A stretch of DNA of 64,000 nucleotides from Actinomycetota bacterium (GTDB lineage: Bacteria > Actinomycetota > Actinomycetes > Actinomycetales > Microbacteriaceae), in NCBI GenBank assembly GCA_020161315.1, contig JAIUOH010000004.1:1-64000 (forward strand), in the 5' to 3' direction. Every line of letters starts with the position of its first letter. Position 1 is the stretch's first letter. The translations under genes were made by a program, and so were the position numbers. The notes beneath the pieces are model-generated. The model was not told the DNA's origin, ran no database searches, and saw nothing but the letters and a program-made list of their open reading frames with translations. Of this stretch, positions 27,323 to 36,687 are shown one piece after another.

Positions 27323-29002
27323 GTGTCGAATCGCACCTGGGCATCAAGGCTGCGTCGGATTATTCTCACCGGCGGTATCGCGCTTGCCACTGCGATTGTC
27401 CCGGTGATCGCAGCTCCCGCACCTGCACAAGCGGCACCGGTCGTTGGGTTTCAACCTGGAAACATCATCAGCGACGAACTTTTCTACAACGGCAACGCGA
27501 TGAATGCGGGCGAGGTGCAGGCCTTTCTCAACCAGCGACTTGCAAGCTGCCGCATCGGGACTCCTCCGTATATGCCTGGATGGCCTTCCCCGAGTGGATC
27601 GGGAAACACTATCGCGAACAATTGCTTGAAGGACTTCCGGCAGAGTACATCCAGTCAGCTTTCTGACCGTTACTGCAACGGGTACGTAGGTGCTGTCAAT
27701 GAGTCAGCGGCGCAGATCATCACAAAGGTCGGACAGTCGTGCGGGATCAGCCAGAAGGTGCTCATGGTGATGCTAGAGAAAGAACAGAGCCTTCTCACTG
27801 ACAGCTGGCCCGTGACGAGGCAGTACAACTACGCGCTTGGAATGAATTGTCCTGACAGTGGGCCGGGCAACTCTGCGAACTGCGATGCCGCAAGTGCTGG
27901 ATTCTCGCTTCAACTCTACCTCGGAGCGCGGCAGCTTAAGGTCTACAAGGGCAACCCGAACTCGTTCAACTACAAACCTTTCCAGGTAAATCGCATCCAG
28001 TGGCATCCGAACGCGGGTTGTGGCACCTCTGATGTGTACATCGAAAATTGGGCAACCGCGGCTCTCTACATCTATACGCCCTACCGGCCGAATGTCGCAG
28101 CATTGAACGCAGGTTGGGGAACGGGTGATGGGTGCTCGTCTTACGGCAACAGAAACTTCTTCCTCTTCTATTCCACCTGGTTCGGGATGCAGCAGACCTT
28201 TGAGGTTTACCCGGCGCTCAAACCATTCCACGATGAAAACGGTGGCGCCGCCGGGCTGTTTGGTGTGCCTGCAGGCGCTGCCTCGGTAATGAGCAACGGC
28301 GCGATTGCGCAGCCATTTGCCGGCGGGTACTTGTATTGGCATCCGACAGTCGGTTTCGGTGCGGTAAACGGTGGCATTCGAGATCTCTATCTGGCCGAAG
28401 GCGGCCACGCAGGGTACCTTGGTTTTCCCATTGGAACAGAGGTGCGTGCTAGCGGAGTATCGCGTCAGGAGTTCCAGGGTGGCACGGCGTATTGGACGAA
28501 TGCGACCGGGGTGTCGGTAATCAATGGTGCGATCCGAACTCTCTATTACCAAGAAGGCGGCCCTGGCGGGTACCTAGGCTATCCAGTTGGGGCCGAGGTT
28601 CGTGCGAATGGTGCGTCGCGTCAGGAGTTCCAGGGTGGCACGGCCTACTGGACGAATGCGACTGGTGCTTCTGTGATCAACGGTGCGATCCGGGGTCTCT
28701 ATCTCGCAGAGGGTGGCCCTGCTGGGTATCTCGGATACCCGATCGGGCCAGAGAAACGTGAGAACGGGGTCTCCCGTCAGGAGTTCCAGTCAGGTACAGC
28801 CTTCTGGAGCGCGGGAACGGGTGCTGCAATCATTAACGGAGCAATCCGTACTGCGTACCTCGAGAACGGTGGACCCCAAGGGTCTCTTGGCTTGCCTATC
28901 GGCCCGGAAATGCGTGCTTCTGGGCAATCGGTACAACTTTTTCAAAAAGGAAAGATGCTGTGGACACCCAGCGGTGGCGTAAACACGATACTCAACCCTT
29001 AG
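27323..29002 (+). CDS. Secreted cell-wall protein with C-terminal LGFP repeats
   Basis: A 559-residue exported protein. The GTG start at 27323 has an AAGGGG site and gives a proper signal peptide (RRLR-type positive start, hydrophobic core, AQA-AP cleavage near residue 37). The N-terminal domain (about 45-300) has several Cys residues and the stretch VLMVMLEKEQSLLTDSWP, resembling muralytic-type domains with a candidate catalytic Glu. The C-terminal half holds about five LGFP-type repeats of about 52 residues (GYLGFPIGTE, GYLGYPVGAE, GYLGYPIGPE, GSLGLPIGPE), modules that bind actinobacterial wall glycan. It may remodel or anchor to the polymer made in this cluster. Confidence 0.8.
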   Translation: MSNRTWASRLRRIILTGGIALATAIVPVIAAPAPAQAAPVVGFQPGNIISDELFYNGNAMNAGEVQAFLNQRLASCRIGTPPYMPGWPSPSGSGNTIANNCLKDFRQSTSSQLSDRYCNGYVGAVNESAAQIITKVGQSCGISQKVLMVMLEKEQSLLTDSWPVTRQYNYALGMNCPDSGPGNSANCDAASAGFSLQLYLGARQLKVYKGNPNSFNYKPFQVNRIQWHPNAGCGTSDVYIENWATAALYIYTPYRPNVAALNAGWGTGDGCSSYGNRNFFLFYSTWFGMQQTFEVYPALKPFHDENGGAAGLFGVPAGAASVMSNGAIAQPFAGGYLYWHPTVGFGAVNGGIRDLYLAEGGHAGYLGFPIGTEVRASGVSRQEFQGGTAYWTNATGVSVINGAIRTLYYQEGGPGGYLGYPVGAEVRANGASRQEFQGGTAYWTNATGASVINGAIRGLYLAEGGPAGYLGYPIGPEKRENGVSRQEFQSGTAFWSAGTGAAIINGAIRTAYLENGGPQGSLGLPIGPEMRASGQSVQLFQKGKMLWTPSGGVNTILNP

Positions 29003-29078
29003 CGGGCGAGTGTCAGCTGGCACCGGGTAGACTGAGCGAGTAATTTTCAGCGTTCTACGCGCGAAAGAGGTTCGTTTT

Positions 29079-30188
29079 ATGGTCGATTTCATTCCTGCAG
29101 CAAAGCCGATTATCGGTGACGAAGAGCGTGAGGCGGTCGACCGCGTGCTGCGTTCCGGCATGATCGCGCAGGGGCCTGAAGTTGCTGCGTTCGAGGATGA
29201 GTTCGCCGCGCATTTCGTCGATGGACGGCCCACCGTAGCCGTGAACTCCGGTACGAGTGGTCAGCACCTGGGGTTGCTCGCTGCAGGCGTGGGACCTGGC
29301 GATGAGGTCATCGTGCCGTCGTTCACCTTTGCCGCGACCGGAAACTCCGTCGCCCTGACCGGCGCCACCCCGGTATTCGTGGATATCGAGCCCGACTACT
29401 TCACCCTCGACCCCCAGTCGGTGCGAGCAGCAATTACTCCCCGGACCAAGGGGATCATGCCTGTGCATCTCTACGGGCACCCGTTCCTGGTCGACCAGAT
29501 CGAGGAGATCGCGAACGAGCACGGTCTTGCCATCTTCGAAGATGCCGCACAGGCCCACGGCGCGAGTTGGAACGGACGCAAGGTCGGCACGATCGGCGAC
29601 TTTGCGATGTTCAGCCTCTATCCGACAAAGAACATGACCGCAGGCGAAGGCGGCATGGTGAGCTTCGCTGAAGACGGGGTCGCTCGAAACCTACGGGTGC
29701 TTCGGAACCAGGGCATGGAGAAGCAGTACGAGAACGAGGTCATCGGATTCAACACGCGCATGACCGACATTCACGCCGCGATCGGTCGGGTCCAACTGAC
29801 CAAAGTGGATGCGTGGACTGCGCAGCGCCAGGCGAACGCGGCAGTGCTGAACGAGGGACTCGCCGATGTCTCCGGTGTGGTGACTCCGAAGGTGGCGCCT
29901 GAGGCCGTGCACGTCTATCACCAGTACACGGTTCGCCTCGATGCGGACGAACGCGACCGAATCCGACAGGCTCTGCTCGACGAGTACCAGGTGGGGTCGG
30001 GCGTCTACTACCCGATCCCCAACCATCGCCTCCCGTCCCTCGCGCACTTCGCACCGGGACTCGACCTGCCGGAAACCGAACGCGCGGCGCGCGAGGCTCT
30101 CTCCCTGCCAGTGCATCCGTCGTTGAGCGCCGCAGATCTCGAACGCATCGTCACGGCAGTTGCCGCTGTGACGCGTGCGGGCGCCTAG
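29079..30188 (+). CDS. DegT/DnrJ/EryC1/StrS-family sugar aminotransferase
   Basis: A 369-residue PLP enzyme that transaminates a keto nucleotide sugar. The PLP lysine is K184 in SLYPTKNMTAGEGG, the PLP-ring Asp is in FEDAAQAHG (D155), and NSGTSGQHLGLLA forms the phosphate site. An AAAGAGG site precedes the ATG. Two partners are available in the window: the Gfo/Idh enzyme (giving UDP-GlcNAc-3-amino sugar, GnnB/WbpE-like) or RmlB (giving a dTDP-4-amino-4,6-dideoxysugar, VioA-like). Family resemblance alone does not decide. It opens the accessory block and is followed 18 bases on by an ABC exporter. Confidence 0.85.
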   Translation: MVDFIPAAKPIIGDEEREAVDRVLRSGMIAQGPEVAAFEDEFAAHFVDGRPTVAVNSGTSGQHLGLLAAGVGPGDEVIVPSFTFAATGNSVALTGATPVFVDIEPDYFTLDPQSVRAAITPRTKGIMPVHLYGHPFLVDQIEEIANEHGLAIFEDAAQAHGASWNGRKVGTIGDFAMFSLYPTKNMTAGEGGMVSFAEDGVARNLRVLRNQGMEKQYENEVIGFNTRMTDIHAAIGRVQLTKVDAWTAQRQANAAVLNEGLADVSGVVTPKVAPEAVHVYHQYTVRLDADERDRIRQALLDEYQVGSGVYYPIPNHRLPSLAHFAPGLDLPETERAAREALSLPVHPSLSAADLERIVTAVAAVTRAGA

Positions 30189-30206
30189 TCTCGATTCGTC
30201 GCGGGT

Positions 30207-32003
30207 ATGAAACAGATCTGGGGAATCCTCAAAGCGCTTCTCCCCCTGTTGCCGAAGGGCGCGCAGCGCTATTTCGTCGGCTACATGGTGGCGACGACGG
30301 CGATCACTGCGCTTGACGCCGTTGCGATGGCACTGCTCGCCATCGTGATCGGCCCGGCGATCACGGGAAGCTCGATGAAGCTGCCGGTGATCGGCGAGAT
30401 GTCCATCGACTACGCTCCGCTGATGGTGCTGATCGCGCTCGGTTCGATCATTCTGAAGTCCGTGCTCTCCATTGTGCTCCACTGGTTTGCGACTCGCAGA
30501 TTCGCTCGATACGAGCAGGAGATCGGTGATCGTCTCTTCAGTGCCTACATCAACTCGAGCTGGGAAGAGCGATCCAAGCGAACGGTCGCGGAGATCACGC
30601 GTATCGCCGATGCGGGAATCGGAAATACGATGGCGGGGTTCCTGCTTCCCCTCTCGCGGGTTCCGAGCTCCTTCTTCACCTTCGTCGTGGTGCTGGGAGT
30701 GCTGGTCGTCGTGGATCCGGTGACGTCGCTCATCGCCCTGGTCTACTTGGGGCTCGTCGCATTGCTCGTGCATCAGGTTGTGACGAAGCGAGTGCTCGAA
30801 GCCGGAAAAGTCAACCTAGAGTTCAGCTATAAGGTCGCAAATCTGATGACCGAGATGATCGACGCGCTGAAGGAACTGAGCCTTCGGAATCGACTCGAAG
30901 AGGTTGCCGGGCTCGTGAGCGCTAATCGGTCCAGGGCTGTGCGAGCCCGCGCGAACGGTTCCTTCCTCTCGGTTCTGCCCGGGTTCGCCTTCGAAGCAGC
31001 GCTCATCGGCGGTGTGCTGCTGATCGGAGCGGTCTCCTTCTTGCAGGGCGGCATGCAGACTGCGCTTGCCTCGGTGGCGCTCTTTGCGGCGACGGGTTTC
31101 AGGCTTATCCCTGCGCTTACGGGGATGCAGGCAGGTCTGGTCCAAGCCGCGGCCTCGAGTCCGGCAGCCCGCGATGTCGTGGGCGACCTCACCTCCACCG
31201 AACGCGACATGCTGACCTCGATGGTGCCGGAAGACACCGCAGTGCTGGCAGAATCTCCGAAGGTGTACGAGATCGAGAATGTGCGATTCCGTTATCCCGG
31301 GGCAGATCACGATGTGATCCGCGGACTCTCCCTGCGCATTCCGCTTGGGAGTTCAGTGGGCATCGTCGGACCCTCCGGTGCCGGAAAGTCCACCCTCATC
31401 GATCTGATTCTCGGCCTCAGCCAGCCGTCGAGCGGAAATATCGCGCTTGACGGCGAGCCACTGAAATCTGTGCTGCGTCAGTGGCGAGGACGTGTCGGAT
31501 ACGTCCCGCAGCGCGTGGCACTGTTTGATGGGTCGATCGCGCAAAACGTTGCTCTGAGCTGGACCGATGATATTGACCGGGAACGAGTCATGGATGCCCT
31601 GAAACGGGCGCAACTGGATGGATTGGTGTCTGAGCGTGCAGGTGGTATCGACGAGAAGATCGGGGAACGAGGCGTTTCACTTTCCGGGGGCCAGCAGCAG
31701 CGCCTCGGTATTGCTCGTGCGCTCTACACGGATCCCCTGGTCCTGGTGCTCGATGAAGCCACGAGTTCACTGGATACCAAGACCGAGGACGAGGTGACCA
31801 AGGCGATCAGGAATCTCCAGGGACAGGTGACGCTCATCTCCGTGGCGCATCGTTTGTCGACCATCAAGGATTACGATCAGATCTGCTACCTGGATGATGG
31901 CGTCATCGAGGCCCAAGGTTCCTTCGCGGAGGTTGCCGGCACGCACAGCGCGTTCGGTGAGCAGGTCGCATTGGCCGGGCTCGACGGCAAACTCGGATCG
32001 TGA
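30207..32003 (+). CDS. ABC exporter for lipid-linked glycan (PglK/MsbA type), copy 1
   Basis: A 598-residue half-transporter with about six N-terminal membrane helices and a C-terminal ATPase. Walker A is at residues 388-396 (GPSGAGKST), the signature is LSGGQQQR, Walker B is LVLVLDEATSSLD and the switch His is in SVAHRLS. The type resembles PglK/Wzk flippases that move lipid-linked oligosaccharide outward. It is a full-length paralog of the gene at 45606-47387: Walker A falls at the same residue in both, and the N-termini read IWGILKALLPLLPKGAQ and LWNTLNELFKVLPKGAR. Confidence 0.85.
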   Translation: MKQIWGILKALLPLLPKGAQRYFVGYMVATTAITALDAVAMALLAIVIGPAITGSSMKLPVIGEMSIDYAPLMVLIALGSIILKSVLSIVLHWFATRRFARYEQEIGDRLFSAYINSSWEERSKRTVAEITRIADAGIGNTMAGFLLPLSRVPSSFFTFVVVLGVLVVVDPVTSLIALVYLGLVALLVHQVVTKRVLEAGKVNLEFSYKVANLMTEMIDALKELSLRNRLEEVAGLVSANRSRAVRARANGSFLSVLPGFAFEAALIGGVLLIGAVSFLQGGMQTALASVALFAATGFRLIPALTGMQAGLVQAAASSPAARDVVGDLTSTERDMLTSMVPEDTAVLAESPKVYEIENVRFRYPGADHDVIRGLSLRIPLGSSVGIVGPSGAGKSTLIDLILGLSQPSSGNIALDGEPLKSVLRQWRGRVGYVPQRVALFDGSIAQNVALSWTDDIDRERVMDALKRAQLDGLVSERAGGIDEKIGERGVSLSGGQQQRLGIARALYTDPLVLVLDEATSSLDTKTEDEVTKAIRNLQGQVTLISVAHRLSTIKDYDQICYLDDGVIEAQGSFAEVAGTHSAFGEQVALAGLDGKLGS

Positions 32004-32048
32004 GCCGGTTCTCGAGGCCCTTGCGATGCGGGGCTTCGATAACCGAGG

Positions 32049-33134
32049 TTACTTCGACTCCCTCTGGATCCGATAGCCCGCGAAGAGGGTGCGGAACGGA
32101 GCTTGACGGTGCAAAGAAAAACGGAGTTCCCTCGGAAACAGAGTAGAAAAGGCCAGATAGTTGTGCCTCGCGCCCACTGCGTCTTGGATCTGATCGGCGG
32201 AAGGGTCTGGTCTGTGAATCAGATCGATGACGTTCCGGTCGGCCCGTGAGAGGAGGCGTGTGACGCCAGGCGCCATCTGTTCGAATCTCCCGATCAGTTC
32301 CACCAGGTCTCCGCGATTGCTTTCAAGACCCGACTGTGTGAGTGTCCTTGCCGCGATGGCGTCGAAGAGATGGATTCGGATCAGTTTGGCCGTGACTGCG
32401 ATCCTGATCCGCGGAGCGGCGCTCGAGAACCATGGGAGTGCTGCGATCGCATCGAGAAAAGCGAAGTCCTGATCGATCGGTCGGGGGGCATAGGTGACTC
32501 GATCAGTCGCATCGGGGTGGATGACGTAGGCGGGTCCGTCCAGGTCATAGACGATTCGATCTGCGGTGAACCACAGCGTGAGTGAGTAGGCGAGGTCTTC
32601 GCCCGAGGGGAGTCCCTCCGTCAATCGCAGCCCGCCAAACCTCTCGTTTCGTACGAGGCCGAGTGGGGCGCTGCGATAGGAGAGCCTGTCCTTGACCGGG
32701 TCGAGCAGGCGGCTGCGAGCGCTCCACCGAACCGGAGGATACGGGTCCACCAGCCCGGTTGCGAGGCGAATCTTCGCGAGCACGACATCGGCGTTCCATT
32801 CGCGAAGGACACGAACCCAGGAATCGATTGCCCCGGGTGCAAACTCATCGTCGGAGCCGAGCAGCCCGACGAACTGACCGGTCGACGAGTCCAGGCCATG
32901 GTTCATAGGACCCGCGGGGGAGGGGATCCCATCTGTGAATTCCAGGAGTCGAACACGAGGGTCATCCGCATACACGCCCAGGTTCGCTCGGATAACCTCC
33001 GGATCGATGTTGTGGGCGACGACGTTCACACGAACGTCGGTCTGGGTATGGTCGAGGATGGATGAAACGGCGCGCGCGATCGGACGAGTGGCCGAGTGCA
33101 CTGCAATTGTGATGTCAGCTACGGGCTCGCTCAT
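32049..33134 (-). CDS. GT2-like glycosyltransferase, tandem paralog A
   Basis: A 361-residue protein starting at MSEPVAD. The N-terminus has a GT-A-like fold: ITIAVHSATRPIARAVSSIL, VNVVAHNIDPE, GPMNHGLDSSTGQFVGLLGSDDEFAPGAI, where SDDE is the probable metal site. ERFGGLRLTEGLPSGEDLAYSL follows. The C-terminal third is helical with no recognised domain. Its neighbour at 33167 is a clear paralog with the same order of motifs. Both face the acyltransferase at 34365. Donor and acceptor are unknown. Confidence 0.65.
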   Translation of the reverse strand: MSEPVADITIAVHSATRPIARAVSSILDHTQTDVRVNVVAHNIDPEVIRANLGVYADDPRVRLLEFTDGIPSPAGPMNHGLDSSTGQFVGLLGSDDEFAPGAIDSWVRVLREWNADVVLAKIRLATGLVDPYPPVRWSARSRLLDPVKDRLSYRSAPLGLVRNERFGGLRLTEGLPSGEDLAYSLTLWFTADRIVYDLDGPAYVIHPDATDRVTYAPRPIDQDFAFLDAIAALPWFSSAAPRIRIAVTAKLIRIHLFDAIAARTLTQSGLESNRGDLVELIGRFEQMAPGVTRLLSRADRNVIDLIHRPDPSADQIQDAVGARHNYLAFSTLFPRELRFSLHRQAPFRTLFAGYRIQRESK

Positions 33135-33166
33135 GCTTCCAGAGTATCCGGTCAATCGGCATGCGG

Positions 33167-34231
33167 TCAGGGGCGTGAATTACGCAGCGTCAGGTACGGC
33201 GCTTGCGGATGCAGCGCGAGGAGCGGATTCCTGGGGAGAAGCGCGTTTCGGTCGCCCGACCATCGCATACCGAGACACGCGACGATGTTCTCCGGTGAGG
33301 GAGACTCATTGCTGAGCTCATCGAGTACGCCCCGGTCGGCGCGCGACAGGAGCGCTCTACTGCCCGGGGCCATCGCCTCGATCCTTTCGATGACGTTGCG
33401 AAGCGCTTGCAGGTGCGGTGCGATTCCGCCTTCTCCCGCGAGACGACCGGCAATGGCGTCGAAGACGTGCAGGCGCAAGGTCTTGACGCCGAATGCGAGT
33501 CGTTGTTGCTTGGAAAGCGAGGGGAACCAGGCGGCGCCCTCTACCGCTTCCAGGAACCCAAAGTCTTCCTCGATCGAGCGAGAGGAAATGCTGCTCACCC
33601 GATCGAGCTCATCCTCCGGACCCGTATAGCTCGGCCCGCTCCGATCGTAGGCGATGTGTCGTCCCCGAAACCACAGTTCCGCAGTGAACGCCAGATCCTC
33701 GCCCGAACTCAGGTAGGGGGCGAATCGCAGATCCGGGAAGTGGAGCCTGGAGATCAGGCCTACAGGCGTGCACCGGTAGAGGAGGCGATCTTTTACTGCG
33801 TCGAGCTCACGAGCGCGTGCGCGACGCGTGGGTGGCAGGGGGAGTACGCCGCTGACGCCTCCCTCGATGCGCGGGATCACGGTCGTGGCCCCCGTCTCGA
33901 CTGCGATCCGATGCCATGAATCGAGTGCACCTGGACTCAACATGTCGTCTGAGCCCAACAGCGATACATAGGGTGCGGATGCCTTCGAGAGCCCCAGGTT
34001 CATCGGTCCGGAAGGAGACGCGATGAAGTCGGAGAGGTGCAGAATACGCAACCGGGCATCTTGAGTCAGATCGCCGAGGTTCTTTTCGATGACCTTTTGA
34101 TCGATGTTGTGCGCGATGACCGTCACGCGAACTGAAAGCTTTGTGTGATCAAGCACTGACTTTGCCGCGCGTCGAACCGGTCGGGTGGCAGAGTGCACCG
34201 GAATAATCAAGTCGACTTCATGCTGATTCAT
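33167..34231 (-). CDS. GT2-like glycosyltransferase, tandem paralog B
   Basis: A 354-residue paralog of the preceding protein: LIIPVHSATRPVRRAAKSVLDHT, VTVIAHNID, GPMNLGLSKASAPYVSLLGSDDMLSPGALDSW, FAPYLSSGEDLAFTAELWF. The metal-binding-type SDD is retained in both copies, so both are probably active. The gene is first in the two-gene minus-strand set, with 32 bases to the next start. The pair may add successive or alternative sugars to the same glycan. Confidence 0.65.
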   Translation of the reverse strand: MNQHEVDLIIPVHSATRPVRRAAKSVLDHTKLSVRVTVIAHNIDQKVIEKNLGDLTQDARLRILHLSDFIASPSGPMNLGLSKASAPYVSLLGSDDMLSPGALDSWHRIAVETGATTVIPRIEGGVSGVLPLPPTRRARARELDAVKDRLLYRCTPVGLISRLHFPDLRFAPYLSSGEDLAFTAELWFRGRHIAYDRSGPSYTGPEDELDRVSSISSRSIEEDFGFLEAVEGAAWFPSLSKQQRLAFGVKTLRLHVFDAIAGRLAGEGGIAPHLQALRNVIERIEAMAPGSRALLSRADRGVLDELSNESPSPENIVACLGMRWSGDRNALLPRNPLLALHPQAPYLTLRNSRP

Positions 34232-34310
34232 CGGTCATATCCTAGTGGGTGCGCGCTGAGGTTTGCGGGGTCCGCCAGCAGGTCGACTATCCGCGCAAGT
34301 GTGTCGCGTG

Positions 34311-34334
34311 TAATTCGGGTAATTCGGGTAATGT
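34311..34334 (+). promoter_or_regulatory. Tandem TAATTCGGG repeats and possible -10 of the acyltransferase
   Basis: Two tandem copies of TAATTCGGG (34311-34328) run into TAATGT, a fair -10 match, about 30 bases before the acyltransferase start. The rest of the 133-base divergent gap shows nothing else I can assign. Confidence 0.3.
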
Positions 34335-34364
34335 TATGGGGTTGCAGAGATTGAGGTACCAGAC

Positions 34365-35501
34365 TTGAGAACATCGTCCCCGGCGTCTGATATCAACGTC
34401 CGCTTGGACTCCTTGACCGGCCTGAGATGGTGGGCCGCATTCATGGTCTTCCTCTTTCACATGCGCGTGTTCGCGCCTCTGCCCGGACCCGTTGCGGGCA
34501 TATTCGACCAGGGCTACCTGGGTGTCACGTTCTTCTTCGTGCTCTCTGGGTTCGTCTTGACCTGGTCGTATCGGCCGCAGACCTCGATATCCACTTTCTA
34601 CTGGCGGCGGTTCGCTCGAATCTGGCCGGCGACGATGGCGGCACTCCTGTTCGCGATCCCCGTCTTCTACTACTTGGGATTCGGGCAGAGCACACCAGAG
34701 TTCGAACTCAAGCCGTTCGACATCGGAATTCTGTTTCTCTCGGTCGTCCTGATTCAGGGTTGGTGGTCGAACCCCGTCATCTTCTTCTCGGGAAACCCGG
34801 CGGCCTGGACACTGACTTTCGAGGCTTTCTTCTACGCACTGCACCCTTGGATCTCAAAGCTGCTCACCTCGTGGTCAAAACGGGGAGCGCTTTTCCTGGC
34901 CTTCGGAGCTATCTCGTCGATGTTTGTATTCAGGCTGGCGCTCTACATCTGGCCAACTTCTTGGCTTGCGCTGGTTCCCGGGCCGGTCTACCGGCTTCCC
35001 GAGTTCGTGCTCGGCATGGCGCTTGCGTGGGCGATTCGTTCGGGATGGCGCCCGAGACTTCATCCGATTCTCGGGGTAGGTTCCATCGCCGCGGTGGTAC
35101 TCGCGATCGTCGTCGCCGTGCGGATCCCGGCGCTGTCCCCGATCGCTTACTTCAACAACGAGCTCTTCACCGCTGCCGTGGGGTGCGCGATCGTCTCACT
35201 CTCCGTCGCGAAGCTGAATGGACGATCCTCGATCTTCGACTCGAAGGTCCAGGTGAAGCTCGGCGAGTGGTCGTTCGCGTTCTACCTGGTCCATGCGACC
35301 GTGATCTACCTCATGCTGCGATTACTGGGCCCCCAGGAAGCATCATGGACCAACCTGGCCTGGATGGCACTGGTGTTTGCAATCGATCTGCTGCTGGCCT
35401 GGCTGCTACACGCGTTCGTCGAGCGTCCTGCCGAGAAGGCTCTGCGAAAGTGGAAAGACCGGAGAGACGCGCCTCGCCTGGAGACTGCCACTCCGGCCTA
35501 G
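34365..35501 (+). CDS. Membrane acyltransferase (acyltransferase 3 family)
   Basis: A 378-residue polytopic protein with about ten hydrophobic segments, of the OafA/NodX-like family that transfers acetyl or other acyl groups to surface sugars. The family's early His-containing segment (LTGLRWWAAFMVFLFHMRVF), FFFVLSGFVL, FYWRRFARIWPA and the C-terminal [13 protein letters not shown] are present. The start is a TTG with GAGG nine bases upstream. It is the intact paralog of the pseudogene at 21302-22435 and may have replaced it. Confidence 0.85.
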   Translation: MRTSSPASDINVRLDSLTGLRWWAAFMVFLFHMRVFAPLPGPVAGIFDQGYLGVTFFFVLSGFVLTWSYRPQTSISTFYWRRFARIWPATMAALLFAIPVFYYLGFGQSTPEFELKPFDIGILFLSVVLIQGWWSNPVIFFSGNPAAWTLTFEAFFYALHPWISKLLTSWSKRGALFLAFGAISSMFVFRLALYIWPTSWLALVPGPVYRLPEFVLGMALAWAIRSGWRPRLHPILGVGSIAAVVLAIVVAVRIPALSPIAYFNNELFTAAVGCAIVSLSVAKLNGRSSIFDSKVQVKLGEWSFAFYLVHATVIYLMLRLLGPQEASWTNLAWMALVFAIDLLLAWLLHAFVERPAEKALRKWKDRRDAPRLETATPA

Positions 35502-35507
35502 GCCGTG

Positions 35508-36683
35508 TCACTCCGCTTCGAGGAAGTGGCGCATGAGGGCATCCCGAGAATAGTTCCCACTATGCAACGTTGCCACGAAGCGAGGCCCCTGCGCCGCCAC
35601 AGACTGGTAGTGCGCGCGATTCCGGGCGATGTCGCGGATGACCTCCTCGACACGGTCGATCGTCGCCGAGACGATGGGGAGCGGCATTCCGGCACGCCGT
35701 TCCACCTCGCCTCGGACCTGGTCGTCGATGTGCGCCACGACGATTCGCCCTGATGCCATGGTCTCGCATGCGGCGACGCCGTAATCGCCGCCGCGGAACT
35801 GGTCCAGCACCACGTCGGCTTCAGCAAAGACCGACGGCATCTGGTCGTTCGGAATTCCCTGCAGCTCGACGTACTCGATGAGGCCCTCGTCGTGCAGCTT
35901 CCGGGCGATGGGAGCGATGAACGTCGTCCCTTTCGCGATCGGGTTCGTCGGAGCGTGCACCACTCGGATGCGATCCCGCAAGAGCGGTTGCGTGTGGGGC
36001 GCCCAACGATCCTGATCGATGATGACCGGAAGAAGGTGAGCCCAGGGAATGTCGACGAGCAGGCCGGCTGTCGAAACGAAGGTGGGCAGCCGTAACTCTT
36101 CGATGAGTTCGAGGTTCGCGGCGACCACGGATTCAAGTCGCTCGGGCGGCACCCACTCGTCGGTATGGAACGGCGACCACTTCTCCCGAGCCGCATGGCG
36201 CGAGGGCAGCCGCACGTCGTTGCCGTGCCCGACGATTCCGACTCGGAGACCTGCTTCCTGCATCTCGGCGATTTGCCGCCTCATATCGCCAGAGTATCGC
36301 CCACCCAGAATCGGGAAGCAAGCCTCGATAAGCACGTGGGTGTAGTTCTGACTCAGCTCCTGCAGGATCGATTTCTGCCAGGCGCGAGAGTGCTCGGCAG
36401 TGCGCCAGGTCAGTGTGTAATCGGCCGGGTATCCCAGCGGATTGTTCTCGACATGCACGAAGTTGGTCGCTGAGACTTTGCCGGTGGTCTCAGCAATACG
36501 GCACCAGCGAAATCCTTGCCCGGCGTAGTTGACGGGGCCTACCATCAGGCGGATCGGTTTTTCGCTCTGGATCGTGGGGAACGGTGGCGGGGTGACTCCC
36601 CTGAGCCGGTCGATGCTCGAGGCCACGAGATCTTGTCCGATCTTCGGGACTGTGTGCCAAAGGCGTTCCGCGAGCGGGTGCAT
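35508..36683 (-). CDS. GT-B glycosyltransferase, trio member 1
   Basis: A 391-residue protein. I start at the ATG at 36683 (MHPLAERLW), four bases after the stop of the upstream paralog. The N-terminal motif is VGPVNYAGQGFRWCRIAE, the middle GHGNDVRLPSRHAAREKWSPFH, and the donor-domain motif VVLDQFRGGDYGVAACETMASGRIVV, which looks like the GT4 phosphate-binding loop with its Glu. It belongs to a trio with 36688-37956 and 42899-44128. I do not recognise a characterised homolog; the sugar is unknown. Confidence 0.65.
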   Translation of the reverse strand: MHPLAERLWHTVPKIGQDLVASSIDRLRGVTPPPFPTIQSEKPIRLMVGPVNYAGQGFRWCRIAETTGKVSATNFVHVENNPLGYPADYTLTWRTAEHSRAWQKSILQELSQNYTHVLIEACFPILGGRYSGDMRRQIAEMQEAGLRVGIVGHGNDVRLPSRHAAREKWSPFHTDEWVPPERLESVVAANLELIEELRLPTFVSTAGLLVDIPWAHLLPVIIDQDRWAPHTQPLLRDRIRVVHAPTNPIAKGTTFIAPIARKLHDEGLIEYVELQGIPNDQMPSVFAEADVVLDQFRGGDYGVAACETMASGRIVVAHIDDQVRGEVERRAGMPLPIVSATIDRVEEVIRDIARNRAHYQSVAAQGPRFVATLHSGNYSRDALMRHFLEAE

Positions 36684-36687
36684 CGTA

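Noticed and set aside
27773..28552. A 259-codon minus-strand open frame inside the LGFP-repeat gene
   Set aside because: It is antisense to a clear secreted repeat protein and resembles nothing.
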